From: Lachnospiraceae bacterium
Lineage (GTDB): Bacteria > Bacillota > Clostridia > Lachnospirales > Lachnospiraceae
NCBI GenBank assembly: GCA_014804675.1
Contig: JAAUZH010000002.1
Location: forward strand, 1-64,000
Length of the DNA stretch: 64,000 nucleotides
Reading direction: 5' to 3'
Below are positions 20,001-28,198 of the stretch, in pieces (position 1 is the stretch's first letter; the number at the start of each line of letters is the position of its first letter). Under the pieces are notes generated by a model that saw nothing but the letters and a program-made list of their open reading frames with translations, was not told the origin of the DNA and ran no database searches. A program made the translations under genes and the position numbers.

Positions 20001-22742
20001 CTTCCCTGTCCCGCTTAGCAAAAGCAGATGGTCCTTACTGAATACAAGATTGCATTCGTTTCCTCCTGTTTCCTGAATCAGATCTCCCGTTATTTCCAAA
20101 GTCCCGTTAGTAAAATTATTTGTATGATCTATGGTGGAAGCGGTATGAAAATCCCCATTTACCAAAACCCTGCCGCCTTCTTTTGCCATCTGCAAAATCC
20201 CATTGCAGGCATCATAGCTATAAGCGCCCTCCTGCCCGCTGCGCTTCTGTATCCGGTAATCCCCTTCCACTATCAGACTGCCGTTTTCCACCTGTATGGT
20301 TCCGCCCTGCTGAATCAGACTGCCTTTTATCGTAATATTTCCGCCTGTCATTTGAACAGTTCCCTCTGACAGGATAAAATCCCCTTCTACCACCAGCTTT
20401 CCTTTATTCAGCTTCAAAATCCCCTGACTCTGCAGGAAATCGCCTTTGACAGTCAAAAGCTTTCCATTTAAATTAAGGCTTTCTGCATTTAGCGCATAAT
20501 CCCCATTTACTGTTTCATCCTTAGAGAGCATTCCGGAAAAATAAGTGATATTGCAGCCATTCTCTTTGATAGACTCAAAAAGAATATCCGTTAAGATATG
20601 AATCCCTTCTTCACTGTAATTTTCCACCCACAGCTCATAAAAGGCATTTCCCTCCTTCATGCTCACTTCCTGTCTTTTATCGCCGCTTAACAAAAACACA
20701 TGGGAACCTTCTGCTGCAAATCCCTTTACAATCTCTACATTTCCCTTTACCTCAACGGTTCCTGCCGATTTGCTCATGGAACCGGCTGCCTCATAATAGA
20801 AGTCGCCATAGACCAAAAGGTGGTCTGTCTCATTGGTCATCTTGATGCCATAATTCCCGCTTCCTCCGGGCACAGTAAAATTCTTTTTTGCAATCAGCTC
20901 TCCGCCCATAAAGGTAACGTAATTTTTCTGTACTGTTATATTGCCCTCTACCGTCATACAATCATAAAGGGTCAGATAGCTGGCAACCGTTACATCCCCT
21001 CCAAAGGTGACAGGTTCTCTTACGGCAAAATTACTAAGAAAATAAACATCTCCTCCGTAGTATTGATCCGGATAAGCAGTCTTGCTTCCTACCGATATTT
21101 CTCCTTCTATCCGGCTTTGATTTCCACATACTTCTCCTGCTACATAGGGACGGTTCACAAACAGGATGCCTTCCTCACTTGTATTTGTCAGTTCCAGATT
21201 GGCAAATCTTGATGTGGATGCCCGGTTCGTCCCGAAGCTTACAGTTTGTTTCCTTTCTCCTGACAGGAGCACCTTGTGCTCATCCGTGGCAATAAAATTT
21301 ACAAGGGAAGAATCTGCATACTCATAAAAGTCGCCTTTCACTTCCATTGTCCCTTTTGTGAGAAATCCCTGATGTTCCATACAGGAATTGGTATAAAATC
21401 CGCCTTTAACAAGCACCTCATCTCCATCCATGGTCATATTCAGAATGCCGGTGCTTTTTCCGTATTCATATTCTTCTAATGGGTCTTCCTCTTCATTGTA
21501 TGCTCTGGACTGAATCCGATAGTCCTTCTCTATGATAAGGCTGCCTCCATTTACAAATACGGTGCCTCCAGTCTGTATCAGGTTTCCCTGAATGGTCAGG
21601 GTATGCCCTGCAAGATCCAATATGCCTCCTCCAAGGCAGAAATCTCCTTCCAATACCATGTCCTCTTCCAGCTCAAAACCGCTTATCACCTCATCGGCTC
21701 CCACTACCAGTCTGGTATCATTTTGTATCAGCTCGCTACAGGCAAAGGACTCCTTTGTATAAACTCCTTCCTCACTGGTATTAGCAAGCTCCACCCGTCC
21801 AAGGACAGCATCTTCCCCATAAAGCTCTATAGTTTGCTTTTCTTCACCGCTAAATATAATATAAAAATCCTCAAAAGCTGAAAGAGTATTTGTTTCACCT
21901 GCTAAGAAATCCCCCTTGATTTCCATAGTTCCTTTCTGCAGTTCAATATTGTAATCATAGTATGATTGCAGATTCCATTCCAAATTCCCACCTACATACA
22001 GATAGTCTTCTTCTGCTGTCATTTTATACTCATAACAGCTTATCTGTACGTCATGATTCACAAACAGGGAACCGCCATGAAAAGATACGGAACCGCTGTA
22101 CAAGTCTGCATGATTCAGCACCGTCAGGCTGTGCCCGTTTAAATCCAATTTTCCAGAAAGATTCAGGTCGTACACGATCATGTCTTCCTTCAAGACTAAC
22201 GAATTATTATAGCTTATCTGATAATTATCCGGAAGTTCTATTTTATCACTATAGTCCTGTGCAATTTCCTGTCCTTCTCCATCCAGCGCCACAATCTTAT
22301 AGGTATAGGCTGCCGCTTTTTCCAGTTCCCTGTCCTGAAACTCCGTTTCTTTTGTCTCTGCAAGAAGCTGTTCATTTCGATATATCCGATAGCCAGCCGC
22401 ACCTTCTCCAGCTTCCTGCCAGCTTAATGCCACAAATCCCTTTTTATCGATTTCAGCCTGAATCTCCATAGGGCAGTCCACGCACTCCCCAGTCCATTCC
22501 GCTTCCACTGCTTCAGGCAGTATTTCATCCTCTTCCCCATTGTTTTCTGACACGGTAACCGGCTCCACATTACTATCTTCCCAAGGCTCTATAGATATAT
22601 CCGCTTCCGATGTGACTTTGTCTTCATCCATTTCTGCCGCCTCATCCATACGTCCAGCTGCCAATGCCGTAGAATAATCCGCAAAAGGCAGCAGGCATAT
22701 AATCAGACAAACTGCCACTAGTCGTTTTCCAATTCCTCTCAT
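13956..22742 (-). CDS. giant secreted surface protein, N-terminal part of the RHS protein
   Basis: 2,928 aa from an ATG at 22742 with GGAGG 9 nt upstream (a TTG further up is rejected). In order: signal peptide (MRGIGKRLVAVCLIICLLPF), an FN3 domain (about 80-160), then six imperfect units of about 170-230 residues to about 1260. Each unit carries GTMEVKGDF-like and LSGExKQTV...NLELTNTSEEGI-like blocks, suggesting a repetitive beta-helix stalk. Then come several FN3/Ig-like domains (about 1280-2230), a PKD domain (YRWDMGDGT ... HTYQTAGEY), a carboxypeptidase-regulatory-like domain, a Gly/Ser hinge, and further beta domains. It ends out of frame inside the RHS start: a -1 change near 14046-14062 would join it to the RHS frame. 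It is likely the stalk and surface-display part of one protein of about 4,430 aa. Confidence 0.85.
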   Translation of the reverse strand: MRGIGKRLVAVCLIICLLPFADYSTALAAGRMDEAAEMDEDKVTSEADISIEPWEDSNVEPVTVSENNGEEDEILPEAVEAEWTGECVDCPMEIQAEIDKKGFVALSWQEAGEGAAGYRIYRNEQLLAETKETEFQDRELEKAAAYTYKIVALDGEGQEIAQDYSDKIELPDNYQISYNNSLVLKEDMIVYDLNLSGKLDLNGHSLTVLNHADLYSGSVSFHGGSLFVNHDVQISCYEYKMTAEEDYLYVGGNLEWNLQSYYDYNIELQKGTMEIKGDFLAGETNTLSAFEDFYIIFSGEEKQTIELYGEDAVLGRVELANTSEEGVYTKESFACSELIQNDTRLVVGADEVISGFELEEDMVLEGDFCLGGGILDLAGHTLTIQGNLIQTGGTVFVNGGSLIIEKDYRIQSRAYNEEEDPLEEYEYGKSTGILNMTMDGDEVLVKGGFYTNSCMEHQGFLTKGTMEVKGDFYEYADSSLVNFIATDEHKVLLSGERKQTVSFGTNRASTSRFANLELTNTSEEGILFVNRPYVAGEVCGNQSRIEGEISVGSKTAYPDQYYGGDVYFLSNFAVREPVTFGGDVTVASYLTLYDCMTVEGNITVQKNYVTFMGGELIAKKNFTVPGGSGNYGIKMTNETDHLLVYGDFYYEAAGSMSKSAGTVEVKGNVEIVKGFAAEGSHVFLLSGDKRQEVSMKEGNAFYELWVENYSEEGIHILTDILFESIKENGCNITYFSGMLSKDETVNGDYALNAESLNLNGKLLTVKGDFLQSQGILKLNKGKLVVEGDFILSEGTVQMTGGNITIKGSLIQQGGTIQVENGSLIVEGDYRIQKRSGQEGAYSYDACNGILQMAKEGGRVLVNGDFHTASTIDHTNNFTNGTLEITGDLIQETGGNECNLVFSKDHLLLLSGTGKQIMSFLPVKLEKDKLYYQKMSCIANLEITNSSKEGIVFLNEPVVGGRINDHHNQITGTISVVRSNDIVFEDGYYGGDVELWCNYLDMRESLHIAGDVQIHSGLSTSKDLEIEGNCVVIEGSMNPGSHCISIGGNLSIANTSYGLYFSSYGMVVVNGNLDYRPGTYKEGYLNAGTLEVKGDAVMNQNFRSSGCQVIFSGEKKQTIGAGAALFENIVLSNNSEEGIIANMPLNYSSLETNGCRIVYGEENDQEYAVTGFTLQKDYTAEGDLYLMDGKMDLNGHTMIVEGDLIQASGDMNINGGTLIVKGSYRIQYRTGLEGNYQYRNSMGRLVMTGEKDRILICGDFYCSTTKNMEGFLTNGTMEVQGDFRQSVASNFIATDEHTVILGRKLDENGNAYVQTVFFEKNPGTAKFHKVVLTKLYETGYVFKNDLSLISDEILYEYCDEEAPSAVTEIFVTGVECSSITIEYVGAVDNEKILGYEIYRDGVKIGETSAKSFRDTGLKANQKYTYQVFAFDEYRNVAKDSPECVGRTLADEETPEVVSGLYVKEVTGSSITIAWRKASDNVGVTDYKVYCDGKELAYTNGELVYKDTDLSEGKVYTYQVAALDESGNESEKSEQVSGTVIFPKIDTIYPADGSTIGGETTKLTVLYKYRSSTLGNKVTIEYYDENRKEWISIASGLEGELLASNQYYVARYTWDISEFTGSQQVDIRYSVTDVDGNSDTKQVCYEVNRTPPKAPTHIKAISNQGNVELSWNPSVSVDCTSYIIFRKDIENNICEKVEQVAGNYTETYVDKKVVEGKEYEYWLVAVDKYEQKSISSSSAFVEVEPDKEAPKIIKMDLHAQINQKASILVEASDNKSVKSVLLYYRMSGQNTWYSLGEEKVGLGLQEQGTVQFAWDTNTVSDGQYEVKAVAKDATGNLSSAVTKECEVDNTGIAKVEILEGSATSTEVQLVWSQAMEEDISYFAVERKIDQNVLTLNTNIKATGCKISDLSPNTEYVLRVVGYDLLGNRGEPSDWYAISTTEDIVAPIIRRIGPDISEYNSRLKLEAEIEDNSAVGQVVFSYSYDKINYEEIATVYSMGSQRKEVISYLWDVSDVKEGTVYVKFEAYDKAGNRNGNREEIIAEYIIDKTAPKAVGHIQISGDGGAIKLQWEQAEDVERYEIYRAGEGTNLYNLVGGTTSDYFVDKSCSYKKTYMYQIVAIDRAGNRSELSEPVIWTAEEDTEAPVIHACTIKENQVVSGNPTIQLMASDNVSLKEINLKYREAGDFTWEKIGDFNVNGDIYRLETVWDTAGLESGQYEFQAMVVDTNGNGSIIYQKQFTLDLSAPKAPEISVTEKEGKVLLTISKNEEQDFSHYNIYKMTRGEESFSLIKQITDNQYEDSEILPETRYYYYVEAWDKAGNAAKSSEVYILTSDTDLIPPDAKLLDVMGIEGREISFSGEKSTDNVKIKSYRWDMGDGTILYGKNPKHTYQTAGEYSVVLTVTDEKGNQATAAATASVKDKTKCGIHTIYVKNSMDQLMEGAAVYICFADGTVKEMETDAEGKVVISGAAGEHEAAAFVSGYLIEEEKFAISIYEDLSTTIILREGSLVGGEITAEKLTLEEIKNYHIDMTDAGNFFEYSYKIQASFKNEAVPSFEFQFQGSKEKASTGNRILLIGGGNSGGGGSKDDSADSTTAKVVCAGDQPVIAYCTTAPASVKWLQDMYVVTVTIQNYADKKYVIEDSNVILNLPKGISLAKLAEEQKLSQAMGSIEGNSSATVSWIIKADETGEYQVSADFKGRMQPFEKEITAQIENTISFGADSGAGLHLYIYPEKTAYIGEKYYFQYQLKNESKNPVYYVTAKFGAYRTTDFVQVVDTYTNGELTQSVRNSTGIKYYTASTEGAHIPILCEGDSITVESLGPEQSIYGTYCEYFSVGGDPSCIYYELSEAVVKKLSDSNEDIKVTIMPIQGHMTKANIKVTMPVEDDTYEETGEDSNGNTGSGAIRALTIRIIHLLWKSPLPLQGQVRKEIRLM

Positions 22743-22789
22743 GTATTTTTCCTCCAAAACATATCTTCCTCTGTTGTATTTCTGTCTTC

Positions 22790-25700
22790 CTATTTTTTCT
22801 TTATCTTCATGGTGCTCTTTAAGCCTTTTCCTTTCAGGAGCTTTACATATTTTTTATAATATTTCTTTGGCACATTGATAACCGCCTTTTTGTAAATGCC
22901 CAAAAAGGCTTTTTTCCCAATTGCATTTATTTTCTTTGAGTTAATGGTAATGGAAGTCAGCTTCCGGCATCCATAAAAAGCCTTTGTTCCGATTTTCTGT
23001 ACGTTTTCCCCGATGATTACGTTTTTCAGCTTCTTATTATTTTTAAAGGCATTATCTCCGATTCCCATAACTTTAAAGGTCTTTCCGTTTATTTTTATGC
23101 TTTTCGGTACTTTTACCGTACTCAGAGCCTTCTTACTTCCTGTCAGATAAACCTGGCCGCTTCCGCTTTTTTCTATTTTTACCACCTTGTATTTGTAATT
23201 TCCGGATTGTACTGTTGCTCCTACCATGATTTTTGGTGAACTCACAACTGTTTCCGGCTGTTTAGCAGCTTCTGACTTACCAGCATCACCGGACTGCCCG
23301 CCAGCTTCTTTCTTGTCACCATTATCTGTCCCTTTCGGATTCTCGCTGCCCGGCTGTTTATCTGCTTCTTCCGGATTCTCGTCGCCCGGCTGCTTGTCTG
23401 ATTCCTCCTGATTTCCATCGCCCGGCTGCTTGTCCGATTCCTCCTGATTGCCATCGTCCGGCTGCTTATCCGATTCTTCCTGACTTTCATCGCCCGGCTG
23501 TTTGTCCGATTCTTCCTGATTGCCATCATCCGGCTGTTTATCCGATTCTTCCTGATTGCCATCATCCGGCTGCTTATCCGATTCTTCCTGATTGCCATCA
23601 CCCGGCTGTTTATCTGATTCTTCCTGATTGCCATCACCCGGCTGTTTATCTGATTCTTCCTGATTCCCGCCTGGTTGTTTGCTGCCCTCTTCCTTGTCGT
23701 CTTCAGGGGTTTTATTTCCTTCCTCTTTCTCCGTTTCCTGCTCTTGGTTTTCCGAATTTTCACCGGACACTTTAATAGTGACCTTCGCTTCCTTCCTTAC
23801 TCCCCCATCTTCATAGACAATGCGCACATAGCTATCTTCTGTAGTCAGAGCTTCCTTTGGACTGTAATCATAATCCGCTATAAATTTGCTGCTTCCATCA
23901 TTGTAGACAGCCTCCACCAGCATCCCCTTTGTGTCAAACTGCTCCCCTGCCTTATAAGAAAGCTTACTGGGTTTTCTTGTAATCTGGAGGGAATCCAGCT
24001 TCTTTCGTTCAAATACGGCAGTAAAGCTCTTATCCTCCCTGATCCCTGAAAGGATAATGGATTCCTCCCTGCTATAAAAGGCGCCATTTTCCTGCCATTC
24101 TACGAAGTAATATCCCAGATTTGCCTTTGCTGTAAGCAGCATATTTTCATTTTCTGCCATGCTGCCTCCGCCGGTAACCCTTCCCCCATGTTCATCACTG
24201 GAAGCTACGGTTATCTGATAGGTTTTTGGATTTTTTATCACTAATATGACAGCGGTACAAATGCAGGATTCGTCCATGCTGTCATACCCCTGGACATACA
24301 GGATATTTTCCTCTTCCCTTTCTCCTATTATGACTTGTACCTGTTTCCCTTCTTCATACCATAAATCCTTTATGGCAGAATTTGAGCCATTCAAGAGCCT
24401 CCACTGATAGCTGTGGTATCCTTCTTCCTCCTTTTTTGCCAGCCTTAATACGACCTCTTCTCCTCTGGCTGCCGATACCTCCTTTTGCTCAAAAGATATA
24501 CCCTGATCCGGCACTGGTTCAAATACCGGCAGGATTTCCCGGTCCTTTTGAATCTCACTTAAGAGCAGTTCCCTGTCCCTTGCAATTTCCACATCCTCTT
24601 CCTTCCAACAGACAAACTGAAAGCCTTCTTTTGGAACAGCAGTTAAAACCGCGCTTCCCCCTTCTTCCACATAAGCGGCTCCCGTAGCATATCCTCCCAC
24701 TGCCTCTTTTACGGATACTCTATATTGGGGAGCCCTTACCACCGTCAGATAATAGGTTTTTGCTGCCATTTTGTCCTCAGCAAGTACCGTTATTTCAAAT
24801 ACCGTATCTTCTTCTTTCAGCCTAAGGGAAATGCTGCCGCCATTAGCAAGCTTCTTTTCCATCTGATTTGCTTCTTTTATCGTAATGGAAGCCTGTTCCT
24901 CCATTGCCTTTGCAGATAGGTCGATGGAATCCAGAGACTCGCTGACCACTGCCTTGTAAGATGTCTTATCCGGTTGAAATTCACAATCCAGATTCCCCTG
25001 TTTTATACTTAAATAAGACAGGCAAAACTCCGGCGACTCTGTGCCTTCGTATATGACCACTCCTTTGCTTGTGACAATTACGACTTTTCCGTTTCCACAG
25101 GCTATATCCTTTAACTCATCATATTGCATTCCATCCAGTTCCTGTATCCATTCCCCAGAACCGCTGTCCCTGCAGTCTCTTACATACAGGCAGTTTCCAT
25201 AATAGATGGACGGATCCCATACATAAAAACAGGAATTATAGTAAACGATTTTTCTTCCATAGCATCCCGTTTCCTGTTTCCAATCCACTCCATCCACAGA
25301 GGTAAAGAATCCATTATACTTCGTAGTTGCTACAAATACTCCATTTCCATAAGCAATTCCTTCCAATGTTGTTACTTCTAATATTCCTTCTCCCACAGAC
25401 TGCTTTTCCCAGAAGCCTTCCTTTCCTCTCCTATAGATTGTTCCCTTTTCGCCCACTGCCACAAAGCAACCGTTCCCATAAGCAATGTCTTTCATCCCGT
25501 CATTTATGGTGGATTCAGAAAACTTCCAGTTTATCCCATTATCTGATTCATACAGTCCAAAACCGCCATATTCCCATATGCTGCCTGATATAATATCATA
25601 ACGTCCTACGTTTGCCACATATTTTCCGTCCCCATAGACAATTTTTAAAATACAGCCTCTGCCTACGGAAACCTTACTCCAATTGCTTCCATCCCTGGAC

Positions 25701-26014
25701 AGATAGACTTCTCCCATTGAGCCATATACGAAAAAATATTCTCCGCAATAATCTAAACCGCCTATCATGCTTTCAGCAGCTATGCTTCCCTTCTGCTGCC
25801 ATGTATACCCGTTTTGGGATATCCATACCCTTCCGCTGTCCGCAACACTTACAAAGCTGCCGTTTCCATATGCTACAAAAGTGCCAATGCTCTGTTTTTT
25901 GTATTGCCAATCATCCTCCGAAGCCTTCACATCCATAACCGGTATCTGCAGCCCTGCAATCCACACCGCCAATGCCAGTAATATGCAGCCAACACGTTTC
26001 AATATTCCTCTCAT
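22790..26014 (-). CDS. large secreted surface protein with Ig-like, InlB-type and BspA-type LRR domains
   Basis: 1,074 aa from the ATG at 26014 (GAGGA 8 nt upstream; overlaps the upstream stop as ATGA). Signal peptide MRGILKRVGCILLALAVWI. Residues about 35-330 hold six or so blade-like repeats of the form YGNGxFVAVG...S.DGxxW. Next come a cadherin-like beta sandwich (YLSIKQGNLD...), two InlB B-repeat-type domains (AVPKEGFQFVCWKEE; AKANLGYYFVEWQENG), and an Ig-like group 3 domain. A tandem low-complexity stretch (NQEESDKQPGD) follows, then a C-terminal BspA/LRR_5 module (GIGDNAFKNNKKLK, IGTKAFYGCRKL) and a Lys-rich end. No LPxTG motif or sorting tail is seen. Probably a secreted adhesin or accessory of the RHS apparatus; its exact role is unknown. 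Confidence 0.85.
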   Translation of the reverse strand: MRGILKRVGCILLALAVWIAGLQIPVMDVKASEDDWQYKKQSIGTFVAYGNGSFVSVADSGRVWISQNGYTWQQKGSIAAESMIGGLDYCGEYFFVYGSMGEVYLSRDGSNWSKVSVGRGCILKIVYGDGKYVANVGRYDIISGSIWEYGGFGLYESDNGINWKFSESTINDGMKDIAYGNGCFVAVGEKGTIYRRGKEGFWEKQSVGEGILEVTTLEGIAYGNGVFVATTKYNGFFTSVDGVDWKQETGCYGRKIVYYNSCFYVWDPSIYYGNCLYVRDCRDSGSGEWIQELDGMQYDELKDIACGNGKVVIVTSKGVVIYEGTESPEFCLSYLSIKQGNLDCEFQPDKTSYKAVVSESLDSIDLSAKAMEEQASITIKEANQMEKKLANGGSISLRLKEEDTVFEITVLAEDKMAAKTYYLTVVRAPQYRVSVKEAVGGYATGAAYVEEGGSAVLTAVPKEGFQFVCWKEEDVEIARDRELLLSEIQKDREILPVFEPVPDQGISFEQKEVSAARGEEVVLRLAKKEEEGYHSYQWRLLNGSNSAIKDLWYEEGKQVQVIIGEREEENILYVQGYDSMDESCICTAVILVIKNPKTYQITVASSDEHGGRVTGGGSMAENENMLLTAKANLGYYFVEWQENGAFYSREESIILSGIREDKSFTAVFERKKLDSLQITRKPSKLSYKAGEQFDTKGMLVEAVYNDGSSKFIADYDYSPKEALTTEDSYVRIVYEDGGVRKEAKVTIKVSGENSENQEQETEKEEGNKTPEDDKEEGSKQPGGNQEESDKQPGDGNQEESDKQPGDGNQEESDKQPDDGNQEESDKQPDDGNQEESDKQPGDESQEESDKQPDDGNQEESDKQPGDGNQEESDKQPGDENPEEADKQPGSENPKGTDNGDKKEAGGQSGDAGKSEAAKQPETVVSSPKIMVGATVQSGNYKYKVVKIEKSGSGQVYLTGSKKALSTVKVPKSIKINGKTFKVMGIGDNAFKNNKKLKNVIIGENVQKIGTKAFYGCRKLTSITINSKKINAIGKKAFLGIYKKAVINVPKKYYKKYVKLLKGKGLKSTMKIKKK
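23390..23670 (-). repeat. in-frame 33/36-nt tandem repeat encoding NQEESDKQPGD units
   Basis: About nine consecutive copies of an 11-12-codon unit lie inside the surface-protein gene, with small variations (DG, DE, PD). The array keeps the reading frame and forms an acidic spacer before the LRR module. Copies on the DNA level are near identical, so slippage could change copy number. Confidence 0.85.
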
Positions 26015-27282
26015 GTACTTTTCCTCTCTTTCAAAACCGCTTTTCCTTTGTACCAGACAACCATTCCAACTGCCATGATTGTTATAATCTGTGCCCTGTA
26101 TGTAAAAAAATAATGTTCCATGGAATGCCCGCTTAATATAAGAAACCGTAAATATGGTACCATTCCCAGGCATAACAGAAGCCGCTGGAATGTTCCTCCT
26201 TTCCAAATCAGGACTGCCATAGCTGCCAGGCAGGCGCTTATTATCCAAACAGAAATCTCTCCATCCCCAAACAAACAGGAAATGTTATAAGCTGCTGCAT
26301 GATAAAGCCGCAGGAATATCCCATCGCCTTCCCCATGTGCAATTCGATAGCCTGCCGTATCCGCAACCTCTCCAAGTACCCGTTTTCCCATCATTGCCGC
26401 TGCAAGCAGCCACTTGCCAAAAAACATTCCTCCATAAGAAAGTCCCCAAAAGAAACAAGAAGCTGTCGCAAAACCAATCTCTTTTTTCCATGAGGCAAGC
26501 CTTCCTTCATTCTGCTTCATCACAGCCAGAAACAACAGTGGAACTGTTATGGTAACCGTCTCCACCGTCAGAAAATCAAAAAAGCAAGTTAGCACCCCGC
26601 TTATGATACTAAGTTGAAAGATTTTCCAATTCTCCGCCTTCTCACAGAATATAAAACAAATTATCATTGCGGTCATCAGGATAAATGCCATAATATATTC
26701 AATGGAAAATGCCACTATCCATATTTTCACACATAACAGACTTAAAAAATATATACAAAAGAGCCCCTTTTGCCCCTTTTTCCATAGTAAAATTCCCAAT
26801 GCCACATTTAGCAAAAGCAGGCAAACACCCAGTGCCTTTCGTATTCCCCACACACTCCAAATACAAAGCAATGGCCTTAATAGGCAGACGGCGCCGTGCC
26901 AGTACCGGAAATAAGTAGTATTTGCTTTTTTTCCTTCAAATACAGCAGCATGAAAATCCTCATTTACCTGCCCTTGAGGATAATCGTAGTAGACCGCTTT
27001 TATCATGGATGGAAAGGGCTTTTTTGCATCCATCTGATAGGCAATATGAAACAGGAGGCAATCTGCATAATTGTCATATTTTGTATTTTGCATTCCTTTT
27101 TTCAGGCAGGGAAATAATTCCTGCTCCATGAAATATTCCGCCGACTTTTCGCTTCCGTCCTGTATATATTTTTGCGGCAGGCACGAAGCAAGAAACAGAA
27201 AAACCATACAGATAGCGCCTGTACACAAAAAAGTAAGGATATACTTAAGCAGCAGCCTGTTTTTGCGTTCTTTCTTTTTCAT
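26011..27282 (-). CDS. polytopic membrane protein of the RHS operon
   Basis: 423 aa. One helix near the N-terminus (residues 12-32) is followed by a loop of about 90 residues on the outer side containing NEDFHAAVFEGKK and YFRYWHGAV. About nine further hydrophobic helices follow to the C-terminus, ending in a short basic tail (WYKGKAVLKERKS). The N-terminal layout resembles glycosyltransferase-like or O-antigen polymerase-type membrane proteins (a loop with YFRYWHG-type residues then multiple helices), but I do not recognise the family. It lies 6 nt after the mini-RHS gene and overlaps the following surface-protein gene by 4 nt. It could help export, modify or anchor the surface proteins. Confidence 0.75.
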   Translation of the reverse strand: MKKKERKNRLLLKYILTFLCTGAICMVFLFLASCLPQKYIQDGSEKSAEYFMEQELFPCLKKGMQNTKYDNYADCLLFHIAYQMDAKKPFPSMIKAVYYDYPQGQVNEDFHAAVFEGKKANTTYFRYWHGAVCLLRPLLCIWSVWGIRKALGVCLLLLNVALGILLWKKGQKGLFCIYFLSLLCVKIWIVAFSIEYIMAFILMTAMIICFIFCEKAENWKIFQLSIISGVLTCFFDFLTVETVTITVPLLFLAVMKQNEGRLASWKKEIGFATASCFFWGLSYGGMFFGKWLLAAAMMGKRVLGEVADTAGYRIAHGEGDGIFLRLYHAAAYNISCLFGDGEISVWIISACLAAMAVLIWKGGTFQRLLLCLGMVPYLRFLILSGHSMEHYFFTYRAQIITIMAVGMVVWYKGKAVLKERKST

Positions 27283-27288
27283 ATGGCA

Positions 27289-28008
27289 TTACCCGTGTGC
27301 TTTTTTCAACACTTTATTCCATTTCTTTGCAAGCTTATAAGCAGTTGTCTTTTTCAGCTTTACCTTGGAATTTTTTCCTTTTTTGGCTACCACCCTTGTC
27401 AACTGCCCCAGTTTATTATATTTACATGTAAGATAGCTCTTATCCTTATAAACTACTTTCTTTAATTTCTTTTTCTTGTTTACTTTCCCATAAGTTCTCT
27501 TGCTAATCTTTTTTTTGATTTTTTTCTCCTGGCTGATTGCTTTTAAAACTTTCTGCTCCGCCTTCTGTATCTTTGCCAGCTGCTTTTTTTTCCGTGCTGC
27601 TTCCGCTGCCTTTTTTGCTTCTTCCGCCTTTTTTGCCGCTTCTGCTTGTTTTACCGCTTCCGCCTTCTTCGCTGCTTCCGCTTGCTTTGCTGCTTCCGCC
27701 TTTTTCGCTGCTTCTTCCTGTTGCTTTTTCGCTTCCTCCTGTTGTTTCTTCTCCTCAGCCTTTTTCTTTTCTTCCTCAGCCTTTTTCCTGGCCTCTTCCT
27801 CCGCTTTTTTCTTGTCATAGACCTTGGATTCTTTCATATTTCCGTTGGCATCGTATTCATATTCTACATAACTTCCGTCCTCATAGGTCACACTCTTTAA
27901 CCGGTTCAATTCATCATAAGTATAAGTATCCGCCTGAACCTGTAAACAGGTTTCCATTAGAATCGCTGCCGCCATCCCGTACACCATCATTTTTTTCCAT
28001 TTGTACAT
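27289..28008 (-). CDS. secreted mini-RHS protein with Lys/Ala/Glu coiled coil
   Basis: 239 aa from the ATG at 28008, preceded by AAAGGAG; the upstream in-frame ATG at 28068 is rejected because it lies inside the leader hairpin. Order: signal peptide (MYKWKKMMVYGMAAAILME), two YD units (TYDELNRLKSVTYEDGS, YEYDANGNMKE), a highly charged coiled coil of Lys, Glu, Ala and Gln from about 60 to 150 with repeats such as KKAEAAKQAE, then a strongly basic C-terminal domain containing one more YD-like unit (YNKLGQLTRVV). It is the first gene of the RHS operon. The mix of RHS units and a basic domain suggests it contacts cell-wall polymers or the large RHS shell; function unknown. Confidence 0.8.
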   Translation of the reverse strand: MYKWKKMMVYGMAAAILMETCLQVQADTYTYDELNRLKSVTYEDGSYVEYEYDANGNMKESKVYDKKKAEEEARKKAEEEKKKAEEKKQQEEAKKQQEEAAKKAEAAKQAEAAKKAEAVKQAEAAKKAEEAKKAAEAARKKKQLAKIQKAEQKVLKAISQEKKIKKKISKRTYGKVNKKKKLKKVVYKDKSYLTCKYNKLGQLTRVVAKKGKNSKVKLKKTTAYKLAKKWNKVLKKAHG

Positions 28009-28045
28009 TTTCTTTTCTCCTTTGTAACTGTATAAAATATAAAAA

Positions 28046-28092
28046 AAGCACAAAAATCCAACGGGCATCAGTCATGCCTGTTTTTTGTGCTT
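28046..28092 (-). terminator. intrinsic terminator in the leader of the RHS operon (putative attenuator)
   Basis: Read on the minus strand: AAGCACAAAAA, an inner hairpin GGCAT/ATGCC, then TTTTTGTGCTT and a run of seven T. It lies between the operon promoter and its first gene and overlaps the end of a 20-codon leader ORF, so some mechanism must allow read-through. Confidence 0.75.
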
Positions 28093-28130
28093 ATCATTCT
28101 TATGAAACAAATAGTCCCCCGCTTTCTCAT
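28068..28130 (-). CDS. putative 20-aa leader peptide
   Basis: ATG at 28130 preceded by GAAAGGAA and encoding a short basic peptide (MRKRGTICFIRMISTKNRHD). Its TGA lies in the loop of the leader terminator, so a ribosome on this ORF would cover the 5' arm of the hairpin. No run of one regulatory codon is present. Translation is inferred only. Confidence 0.45.
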   Translation of the reverse strand: MRKRGTICFIRMISTKNRHD

Positions 28131-28198
28131 AGTATTCCTTTCGTTCACACTGCAATGATAATTTGTGTAAGCAACGTAATCCGTGTAACAACAATAAT

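Noticed and set aside
23390..23670. Tandem repeats that could suggest a CRISPR array
   Set aside because: The units are contiguous without variable spacers and stay in frame inside a coding gene.
26011..26248. Upstream start of the surface protein at 26248 (78 extra residues)
   Set aside because: It lies inside the membrane-protein gene, lacks a ribosome site, and the signal peptide begins at 26014.
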